This document shows positions 28,101 through 40,100 of a stretch of 64,000 bases of DNA, piece by piece. This DNA is from Membranipora membranacea (Eukaryota > Bryozoa > Gymnolaemata > Cheilostomatida > Membraniporidae), in the NCBI GenBank assembly GCA_914767715.1, contig OU612070.1, positions 14,279,501 through 14,343,500 of the forward strand, in the 5' to 3' direction. Both the position numbers and the translations under genes were made by a program. The notes below the pieces were generated by a model. It ran no database searches. It was given only the letters and a program-made list of their open reading frames with translations, and had not been told where the DNA came from. Each line of letters begins with the position of its first letter. Within the stretch, counting starts at the first letter, position 1.

Positions 28101-31100
28101 ATTGTGAAGAGAGTTATCCCCTCCTTAAACAAAGAAAACTCTGTGCAAGAAGAGGTTTTGCATTTGTGCTTGCTCCCTATCTGGTTTCTATTGTAATACA
28201 GTTATCTGGTTTTGTTAAGGTCTTGCGAGACAGACCCTCGAAATGCATTGAATTGTCTTCCACGCCAAGCATGCGTGTGGCTCCATAAGCTAAACACACC
28301 CACTTTCCATACCTTGTCACAACATTGCTAAGTTACTGACCACTGGGTAATTACCAATGAGTAAGGAGCAATGATCAATCAAATGCGCTCTATTGTACCA
28401 ACTGGCTAATGACAAAAGTCTAGGTCCACAACAAGGTCCACAACACCATCATGCTGGTCTCTGAATAGACGCATCGCTAGCATGCCACCAACGGTGTGGT
28501 TTGACATCGAACAAAACAAGGGAAGACAATTCGACGCATTTTGTAAGCCTGTTTAGCTACACCTTTAGTCACAACAAATATGGTGAAAACGATTTCCTCA
28601 TTGAAACAAAGTACCATGCATTGTCTTCTTCATATCATTGTCAGTTTATACTGACATTCTCATTTGTACTGATGTAAAAATTTCATTTTAGCGTTTATAC
28701 AAACTACTACTCCAACATATACAACAGACGAACCAGGTAAGCTTAACTATACCTCAGGGTGTCTCTTTATGTAATCAAACTTGATCTGGCATACCTCTGA
28801 CCAATGAACTAAGCTATGATCTGACCACATGAGCTGAACAGTTTTGCATCTTGTTTGTGGGGTGTCTGATCGTATCAGTTCTGGTTGTACATATGCATTG
28901 TCGTAGATTATGATTGTGTTGACGTGCTCAAACTTTACTGCAGTTCCTTGTATAAGCATTTCATTATCGACCACATCCCATCCCCATGTCATTAATGATG
29001 AAATTCCCATACCAGCAACCCAGGCATTAATTGAGCCATAAACTGTAATCATTGCAAGTTCATCAGACCAGAACTTATACTCCCCACTAAGAGGGTTAGT
29101 CCTATGAATCCTCTAACATGGCGGAGAACTCGGACTATTCCTCTCACTGCTGGGACTGTTTAGAATAACTTGAATATTTAATGTGATTAAACAACCATGC
29201 AAAAACTAAGGTAGATTCCATAGTATCATACAAAAAGATTTTTTGAGTCCACGCTTTTAATTTTTTTTTTCTCTCAGAGCTGATAGATTGTGGTGAACCT
29301 TTTATTGCTGCTGATGGTAACTCGGGGAATCTTACATCACCTAACTACCCAGGAAACTATCCAAATCATGCTGATTGTGAATGGTCAATAAGCATACTTG
29401 CAGGCCAGCGTATAGGACTAAACTTCCGAGAGTTCCATGTGGAGGATCACCAGTCTTGCCTTTGGGACGCTGTCGAGGTTCGTGAAGCAATATTATTATT
29501 TACCATTGCTGGTCATGTTTATGCTCGATCGGCACAATTCAGCTGCATTAGCACTGCAGATTGTTGGTACTCTAAAGTCTAAATGATAGCTTTCATAAAA
29601 GCAAAAATCTGTCCAGATAATCTGGCCGAAAATCTGCACTGTAAATGCAGCTTTAGCGTTTTTTTACAGCTGAGTTCTTGTTCAACACCAAATCATACAT
29701 CTTACACATCTTCATATTACTCTTACATCTCATCCTTTGCTCCTACCCTTCAGATAAGTGACACACTCACTGGAGAAGAACTTGCAGTGCATTGTGGGAG
29801 CAGATCCAGAATTGTATGGGGAACGACACACACTGCTACAATAAGATTTAGAACTGATGGCAGCGTTAATCATAAAGGATGGGTTCTTGAATATGCTGGT
29901 GAGTCTGTCACAGGCGTTAAACTGATTCTTTCGTGAAATCAGTACCAATAGATCAACTAAGCAGCATCATTATGTCTCATCGGTGAATGAAGAATATTTG
30001 AATTTGGGGCCCGTAGCGTAGTAAGACCTCAACAAATCGATGCAGAACATAAATATATCCTATGAAGAAATCTTACTAGTGTCTCTGCTGTACACTGGCC
30101 AATGAATAATATCCAATTAAGTGGTATAAGTGGTTAATATCAAGGTAAAAGTTATTTTGTATCAATAAATCAAAAAATTAAGGATATAACCACAACCTAA
30201 TTACTGTGTGTATATTATAGTGCTGAACTGTGAGTTTGCTGGTCACGTATGTGCGGCCGCTAATATCGGATGTGAAGCTGGAAGTTCTACTGGAGTTGAC
30301 CTCCCCTGTTTTGCGACTGGACAAATGTGCTGTGCTCAGGATGGTAGGTTTATATATCAACCAAAAACTGTTGCCTTAAAGTCACTATGTGTCAGTAGAG
30401 GGGGAGCAACTCCAACACTTACAGAATGGATTAGACTTGATCTACTTCTTACTCAGGCCTGCACATAAAATAGAGAAGCGAACATCGATTACTTATCGGG
30501 CTCTTCTGAATACCAGACCTATGGTAATCCACTGTAGAGCAATTTGGATTAAAGTTCGATTCTAATCAAATGTGTATGATGGTGCCCACACTGTATATCT
30601 TATGCATGCTTGTTGTTTACCGGTAACTGTAAATTGCTGAACGGACTGAACAGCTGAACAGAATTTCTAAGACTAGTATTTGTTTGATTCTCTTGATGAT
30701 TAGCTGTTTTTGCACAAGCGTGGACAATCCCCTATATTCTGCTCATTAATTTATTTATTTTGAGTTTGCATTCGCCTTGGTTTCTTTCAATTTTATTCAT
30801 AGTAAATCTTTCTGCATTACATTAGTGACTGTATGGAAAGTAACTTGTCTTGGCAAGCTTTGTTGGGGAGGAACCCCAAGCCCCCTTCCCCACAACGAAG
30901 CTTGTCAAGACTAGCTAGATGGAAGGTTGTGCTGGATAATGTTTCTGGTTTCCTGAACACCATCAGATTATGTCAGAATTGGCACATTGATCGCTACATT
31001 TGCTTGCCCTAAATCGGTTATATTAGGTGCCAGCAGGAACTTAGTGACTCATTAAATCATTTGGCCTGGGGAATGTGTTTGAGAAATGATAGTCAGTCAG

Positions 31101-34100
31101 AGAAAAGAATACTAATAATAATTCTAGGCTGAGAAATTCTGTTCAGCTGTTCAGTCTGTTCAGCCTGTTCAGCAATTTACAGTTACCGGTTGTTTACCCC
31201 CTTGTCCTTTCTTTCATGTGCTGGTTCATTGCAGAGGTGACAACTGAAGAGCCTCCTACCACAACAACAACAACAACAGCATCACGAACGACAACAACAA
31301 CAACAAGACGAACAACCACCATACCAGAATACACCACTACAGGTAAACAAGTCACTGAAACAAGTGAATGATATTAAGCTGTCAGTCCTCTACATCATTC
31401 TAATCTGGTTTTTTTCTGGTGGCAGGTGATGTAAGCAAATTATTTGGCAAAGTTAAAGCTATTTTGCAATGAAACTATCTACACCTTCTAAGTCTCAATG
31501 CTTCATAGACATCAAATGATCTCAACGTATCTGGCTTACGTAGACATATATACTTTTTGCATTTGTGTCAACGATGTGGACTTGCCCTAGATACTATTCT
31601 ACTCTATTAATTAAAATCATGATATATTTTAGCTGATGAAATAGAGATTTGTGAGGAGTTTAATCAGGCTACTGGATCGCTCACTTCACCAAACTATCCC
31701 AATAATTATCCTCATAACTTCCATTGTCAGTGGATCATCACCTTACCTTCTGATGAGGACATCATCGGAATTCATGTAGCAGAATTTGATATTGAATCTG
31801 AGTCTAGTTGTGATTATGATGCTCTACATGTAAGTTTTGTTCCAAATGAAGTCTAATATTCATATCTAGCAAGTTGCTATTAAGTGTCCAGTCTCTTCCC
31901 TTTTAGAAATTTTCTTGCCCTTTCTTTGTGATGAAGTCCCAGTTTTGATGAATTCCATGGTTTTTAGTATGTGGTTATATCATATATATATTATTATTTT
32001 ATTTTACGTTGTATGGTTAAATCCAATGCACCAGAAATTGCTGTTACAGTGCTACTTTTTTAGTCCTGCATGGGATTGTTATTATGGTACTCTTTTACTA
32101 GTTTTATGATGGCGAGACAGGTGAACATTTAGCTACACATTGTGGTGTTGGAGAAAGGTTTGTGGAGGGAATATCGAACAGCATCAAAGTTGTGTTTAGA
32201 ACAGATTACAGCATTACACGAGATGGATGGATGCTTAACTGGGCCCGTATGTATTTGTTGCTTTAAAGTAATTCAAGTTATGAGCAAGCCAGCCTGTCAT
32301 GAGCGGCCATTTAAGAACCAATTGAGTTTTCCTCGGATACATAGAAATTTATAATATGTCCTGTGGTTTCTTAATTGATAACAAAGAGTTATAACAATGA
32401 TTCTAATAAAGCATTGCTAGAGCTTTCTAAGTGTAAGAAGTGGTCTTGTTTTTGTTTTATCTTAGGTTTGACATGTGAGTTTGCGCTGGGAGAGTGTCTA
32501 GCTGACAGTAACACTTGCACGGCTGGAGAGCCTAGACCAGACCTACCATGTGACTCTGGTGAATGTTGCCAAGCTAATGATACTGTTATGACAACAACAG
32601 AGTTAATATTCCCAACAACAACCACTGGGTCAACAACTGGTGAGTCTTACAAATGTCTGTATGACCTCATCATTCCCTCATCTAAAGGCTGGCCAAAGAC
32701 CAATGCATGTTATAGTCAGGCAGCTACTTATGATAAAGTTATGTCACATTCACCTCGTAAAGATAATTCAATGCTCTACTTGGCATTAATTATAATATGT
32801 GATTCTCATTCTATGCATAGGATGTCCAAGCAAGCGCTTTCAGTTTACAGTGACATCATAATGCAGGGAATAAGAGTTATCTTCCCTTATGGGATGCACT
32901 CTTTCAACCAACGATAATTCATGCCAAGAAGAGCATTAAACCATTTTCATATGCAAATCTGACATAACTTATCATAAGTAACTGCCTGACTATAACATGC
33001 ATTTGGTAGCCTAAGTGTCTTTTGAATAATTGTTCTCATGTAAATCAGATTCGGTCACATCCACTTGATCAAACATGTTACCCTAGAGGAGTAAATATAA
33101 GCCAGAGTTTAGTCGGCTAGCCAGCTAATAATGTTAGCTTGCTTTAAGTTAGCTTTCTCAAGCCAGTGAGAAATGCTGAAATTTTCCTCCTGCAATCACT
33201 CTACTCATCAAAGGTCAAATAAAACAATAAGCAGCGCTTATAAGTTGGACCTTATAAGGAGGAGATATATAGATAGATCTCACATCGTATCAGGCACTGT
33301 CACAGATGCTGGGAAATTTTCTTTGTCTTGTAGAGGAAAATTGGTCATGCGGAGAAGATACAAAATTTTCATCACCTAGTGGTGTGCTGACTTCTCCCAA
33401 TTATCCATCTGATTATGGTAACAATACGGACTGTTCCTATAGTATATCTGTTGGAGAGAATTCTGGAGCTCTTGTGGTCATCACATTCACTGACTTTGAT
33501 CTTGAGTCTCATTCTACCTGCGGATTCGATTATGTTGAGGTGAATACAAATTATCGAATACAGTCCTTAAACTACTGCTGCCACTCATGCAAAGTTGTGC
33601 TCATTGAATCTGCATAGCTCCAAGATAAACAATTGAGACTTAAATCTTATAATTCTCACCTAATGGACAAATAATTTGCACGAACTGATCTTCAAAATCA
33701 GGGCATGAAATCTACGCTCCAGCTTATGACGTTTACGTCACCTGATGCGGTAGATAATTAATTTCTCACCCTAATTTTGACAATCAGTTTGTGTAAATTA
33801 TTTGCTCATTAGGTGACAATGCTGAGATTGCAGCCTCATTTTATTGTTTTTGAGATACACAGAATTCTATAAGCACACATTCGGCTGTGTGGCAGCAGTG
33901 GTTCACGTTTTTTTAATAATTTCCCTTTGTCTTGGTTCAAACTGAGTTTTCATAATTAAAATCTACAGGACTGGTTCTGCAGTAGTTATGCAATATTTTG
34001 ACAGTGCAAACTTCATAGCCTTTCCTGGTAAAATGTTATGTATTGCTAGAAGTTGCCCCCCTAATATGGAACGGAATGGATGAAAAGTGTATGTATAGCA

Positions 34101-37100
34101 TGAGAGACTTATTATAAAAATAGTAAAATTCAGTGTGCCTTACTCCCCAACCTATATTGTTAGAGATAACCACAAAACCTAAGAATCGTATAAACATATC
34201 AAGTATTACAATTTCTTGAACCAGCTTGACCTATATAAAATACCAATATATAGGTGAAAGTAGATAACTCCATAAATACTTATACTTTTTGGAATATCAG
34301 CACATCAAACTTCGGGGAATTGTCTGTACATTTAGATTTGAGAAGACAACTTTTTCCTGCCAGACCCTTTAAAGTAGAAGACAAAACTGGTACCACTAAA
34401 TTCGTATCAATATGCAATTAACCTTCACCAGTAGGCAACTTACTAAACAATAGAACTCCAAGGTATAAGCCTTGGATCTTCATCACAGGGCAATCAGTAG
34501 CCTCTCCGCTCAATGGCTGCAGGGCTCCCTGATGGCTGCAATAAACTGAATTAAGTTGAGAAGCTATTATAATCTCAAAGAATATGCTTAATTTTTTTTC
34601 GATTCTAAGCAATGAGATCGTTTTTGTGAATGATTTTTTAACTTAGATGACTGTTTATATATTAAGATTGACACAACAAAAGATAACTGTTTCGATTCTA
34701 TAAAAAAAATTTTTTATACATCATTTTATCCAATAATATACTTATTTGGAGAGTGCAGGTTTTTGCGTTACTGAAACGAAATGGCAGAAGAAAGTTTGTT
34801 ATCGAAATAATTAAAATTTTCAAATTGAACATTCATTTGTAACATCAAAATTTAGAAGCAGTACATCATTACGCATCAAATATCAAAATATAACTTTTGT
34901 GGTTGTCTTCCACTTTAAGTAAAGTTAGATTCTTGTTCTGATTAAGTTCATATATCAAACAACTCTTCACTTTAGATCTTTGATGGTGAGAGCAGTATCT
35001 CACTAGGAAAGTATTGTGGTACAGACGCCCCACAGATACAAGCTTTCTCTAACTATGTTACAATAGTGTTCCACACTGATGGCAGTGTTACAGATTCTGG
35101 CTGGCGTCTCACTTGGTCGTGTAAGTATTAGCCTATCAACTCATACTTTTGAACAATTGAAAAGTGATTTATCCTCTCTTTAATGAAGGAAAACTCTCTT
35201 CTGTAACGAATTTCCACTTCTGTGGTTACTTCCCTATTATAAGCATACAAGCTATGTATGTTTATGAACAGATTAACATTACAACGGTTGATTTATAAAA
35301 TTATTAGAGCTCTTACATGATCAAAGACTTTATGCATGACCAATATTCAGAAAGATTCCGACACTCAGTCACTGATTGATATTTTCAAAACATTCGCTGC
35401 TTTTCTAAAAACAATTACAAAGCCACCTGGCTAAGCAAAAGCCACCTGGTTATTCAAAATTGTTTTCTTTTTCATTTAACGGAAATGTGTTTTTCGTGTC
35501 TCCCGCAATGTTTTTTTCATATCATTGTAACTTATTTCTGATATTCTCGAGTTAATCAAATGTTTAATTTTGATTTTAGCATTTATACCAACTACTACTC
35601 CGACCTACACAACAGATGAACCAGGTAAGCTATGAATGTGTAATTATCTATATGTCAGAATGCATTGCCATAGATTTTAAGCATTGTGACTTGATCCTAG
35701 AGTGGGTTACCTTAGAGACAAGAACTCAAATCCCCAAAAGTGGGCGGGTTTAGTTCGGTGAAGCCAAATGGAGACCGGATTTGGAATCTCCATACTCCAT
35801 TACATCTGCCCACCACTTTTCATGGCTTTAAGTTTCATATTCTAGAAGTTATTCGAAACAGTATGTAAAGAGAATCTGAAGTAAGGTGGAGATAAATCTG
35901 AAAATGATATGATGTCGATAGTGATTGATGAAGTGTGTGCTGATCATTATATGTGTTGATAATAATAATTTTTTGATACAAAGGCTTTTACGGCTGGCTG
36001 ATGACACTCCAAACATACTTTTCTATTGGCTCATATGAGGGTTGTTAAAGGTCTAGATCAAGAGCATAAACAGATACTAGAATACTAAAATGCCCTTCAT
36101 TGCAATTTGTCACGCAACCTAGAGAGAATTCCCTTTATCAATGTCACAGCCTTGGGGATATCCCATCATATTTTGTTTTAACATCCATCAAATATTGCTG
36201 CCAATATCTCAACACTGAATGGCAGTAGAGTGACAAAAATTGGTGGGTATATGATATGAAGCATGAAGACTCCAAATCTCATATTATCCTGTCTATGACC
36301 CTACAAGTGCATGATATATATCACATGATTGACAGTAGGTGGGAGAACATAACAAGTATGTTTTGTGTACACTATTTGAATTTCTCTTTCCCGCAGAGAT
36401 GATAGATTGTGGTGAGCCTTTTGTTTCCGATGATGGTAACTCGGGGAATCTTACATCACCTAACTACCCAGAAAACTATCCAAACCATGCTGATTGTGAA
36501 TGGTCAATTAGCATACTTGAAGGCCAGCGTATAGGACTAAACTTCAGAGAGTTCCATGTGGAGGATCACCAGTCTTGTCTTTGGGATGCTGTCGAGGTTC
36601 GTGAAGCAAAATGGTCAATCGGTCAATCACCACTATTCAGCTACATTTACACTGCAGATTTTTTGTTGATAGCTTTCATAAAAGCAAAATTCTGAACAAT
36701 ATAAGCTGGCTGGAGTTTTTTTCTGGCTAACTTCTTGTTCAACACCAAGTCATACATCTTAACATCTGCTGCTTAGTTGAACTCTTGCAGTGAATCCTTT
36801 TTTCTTCATTTTGTGCTCAAATATGTCATTATTTGCTTCTACTCTCTAGATAAGTGACACACTAACCGGAGAAGAACTTGCAGTGCATTGTGGGAGCAGA
36901 TCCAGAATTGTATGGGGAACGACACACACAGCTACAATAAGATTTAGAACTGATGGCAGCGTTAATCATAAAGGATGGGTTCTCGAGTATGCTGGTGAGT
37001 CTGTCTCAGAAATTAAGCGGATTCTATAATGAGATTCATGAGAATAGATCAACTAAGCATCATTAGTAATATCTCATATCATGAATAATCCAAACATTTA

Positions 37101-40100
37101 AATACTAACTAAGTACAAAAGCAATATACAGTCTGGCAGCTAGTCATGCATTAGTTACACAATATTTTACGCTGCAAAATGTCCTAGCACTTCTGGGTAA
37201 GAGTTATGTATAGTGTTGGAAAATGTCCTCCCTCCTCATCTATGGGGTATTTATGCCTAGTGGTGTACCAGCAAAATAAATATCCACTTCCCGATGACTT
37301 TGAATTACTGAATCTTTAGGCATTATTACAAAGTTAGAAATAAATATATTTTCATGGTTCGGAGACATTGAACAATGGTAGATAACTTAATGCATTAATA
37401 TTTACAGTTCTTAAGAAGATAGAAGATGTAGCTTGTTGGGCTTGCGCAGCACTAGGCATAAATACCTCATAGATGTGAAAGGGGGACAATTTTACCACTC
37501 ACATTATGTTTTCCCAGAAGTATTATGAATTTTTTCAATACAGAATTATTGCATTTCTTCCGCAGAACTTACTCTCAGAATATATATTGCTTTGGTCTTT
37601 CTGCAACCTAATCACTGTGTGTATATTATAGTGCTAAATTGTGAGTTTGCTGGTCATGTATGTGCGGACGCTAATATCGGCTGTGAGGATGGAAGTTCTC
37701 CTGGAGTTGACCTCCCCTGTTTTGCGACTGGACAAATGTGCTGTGCTGAGGATGGTAAGTTTATCTATCAATTTATAACTGCTGTCCCAGAGTCACTCTG
37801 TACTCATGTACACTGTAGGACTCATCTGCTCATATGACCTGACAATCGAGATGAACAACATCTCCATTTTTTTTAGTAGGGGATATAGTAATATTCTTTC
37901 ATTTTATGAATTTAGCATGGATGATCCATTCAGATTACTTCTTGCAAGCACTCAACTACCTGAAGCTGGACCTGACCTGAACCATGCTCTGAGATTGATA
38001 GAAATCTGTATTACCAACCATGGTCTGCTATCGAAGACTTATTTGAATTGGTTTTAGTTGAAATGTGAAATTTGATGCCTATACTGTGTTCTTCCAATGA
38101 CTCGTTTTGTCATTGCAGAGATGACAACTGAAGAGCCTCCCACTACAACAACAACAAGATCACAAACAACAACAACAACAAGACAAACAACCACCCTATT
38201 GGTAGACACTACTACAGGTAAACAAGTGAATGATATGAAGCTGTCAGTCCTCAATATCATTCTGGTCTTTTTGCTCTGATGGTGGATGCTGACAACATTA
38301 ATTATTTGCCAAAAAAATTAAAGCACTTGTCCACAAAAACTATGACAAATTGCAAGTCCCAAGGCTTCAAAGACATCAATACATCTGGATTGCGTTTACA
38401 TACCCTTTACTGTTTTGTCGGCGATGCAAGTGCCCTAGATACTATTCTACTGTAACAATTATGATCATTATTTTATTTCAGCTGATGAAATAGAGATTTG
38501 TGAGGAGTTTAATCAAGCTACTGGATCGCTCACTTCCCCAAACTATCCCAATAACTATCCTGATAACTTCCATTGTCAGTGGATCATCACCTTACCTACT
38601 GATGATGACATCATCGGAATTCATGTAGCAGAATTTGATATAGAACCTGAGTCTAGTTGTGATTATGATGCTCTACATGTAAGTATTGTTCCAAATGAAG
38701 TCCAATATTCATATCTAGCAAGTTGCTATTAAGTGTCCAGTCTCTTCCCTTTTAGGAATTTTCTTGCCCTTTCTTTGTGACGAAGTCCCAATTTTAATGA
38801 ATTCCCTGGTTTTTGGTATATATATATATATAATATATATATATATATATTATTATTTTATGTTGCATGGTTAAATCCGATGCACCAGAACTTGTTATTA
38901 CAGTGCTACTTTTTTAGTCCTGCATTGAATAGTCATTATGATACTCTTTTACTAGTTTTATGATGGCGAAACGGGTGAACATTTAGCTACACATTGTGGT
39001 GGTGGAGAAAGGTTTGTGGAGGGAATATCAAACAGCATCAAAGTTGTGTTTAGAACAGACGGCAGCATTACACGAGATGGATGGATGCTTAACTGGGCCC
39101 GTATGTATTTGTTGCTTTAAAGTTATGAGAAAGCCAGCCTGTCATGAGCAGCGATTTACCATAATACCTCACCTGTAAGGCGCATACCTTATAGGTGAAT
39201 GCGCCTCTAACAGAAGAGCATATTGGGGCGGCTATCATTTGAAGCATTTTTATATTTAGCTTGGACCAAAGCCGTGCCTCATAAGTGAGGCTGAATAGCT
39301 CAGTGATTAGTGCGTCTGCCTTGTAAACAAGAAGTTGCGAGTCAAAATCCCATTGAGGTCAGTTTTTTTCCAAAGGGGTGCCTTATAACTGCGGTTTGTA
39401 GCCTTGTCACGCAGCCACTGTTTTTTTTCTTTGGTTTTTTGGGCAGCCTTGTATTTCTCGGTATGGTATCGGTAGTTGTCTTCTGCTGTTTTAGCTTTAA
39501 TCTCCACCACTTTGAGCTTTGACTTTTACTCTTTTCCATATATATATATATATTCCATGTTTATTCTGGAGAAGAATAAGTCCTTAGGACTTGTACCCAG
39601 AAAACAGAAAAATTGATAAAAATATGGTGTAGAATTAAAAAGACATGTAACTAAAAATCAAGAACAATGACAGGTAAAATTACAACGTACACGCAGGCAT
39701 TAATTAGCAGTAAAACAGTAAAACATTACACAAGTTGATATGCAAACAAATTAACTTTGTCATTTATCAGATTCAAAATAAATATAACTAAGTTGATTGC
39801 ACTAAATATTGCATAATAATGTGAAAACATGTCTTAGTTAAAAAAAATTAAAACATCCATGAGTATGACCATACACATACATAACTGTATGGGTGAAATT
39901 GATAGATTTTTGTAGTTCAAGTCACAGCTGATCAGATCAGAAGTTGTCAGAACTAGACAATTCTCTGACTGCTTCAGTGATTTGTGAATAGTTGTGTATA
40001 TTTTGAAGTTTGTAAAACGATCATTCTATATTTTTCCAGCTCTAACGTGTGAATTTGCGTTCGGAGAATGTTTGTCTGACAGCTGCACAGATGGAGATCC

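Noticed and set aside
39307-39539. Lys-rich minus-strand ORFs at 39307-39539
   Set aside because: They cover the body of a tRNA-like repeat and show no known domain.
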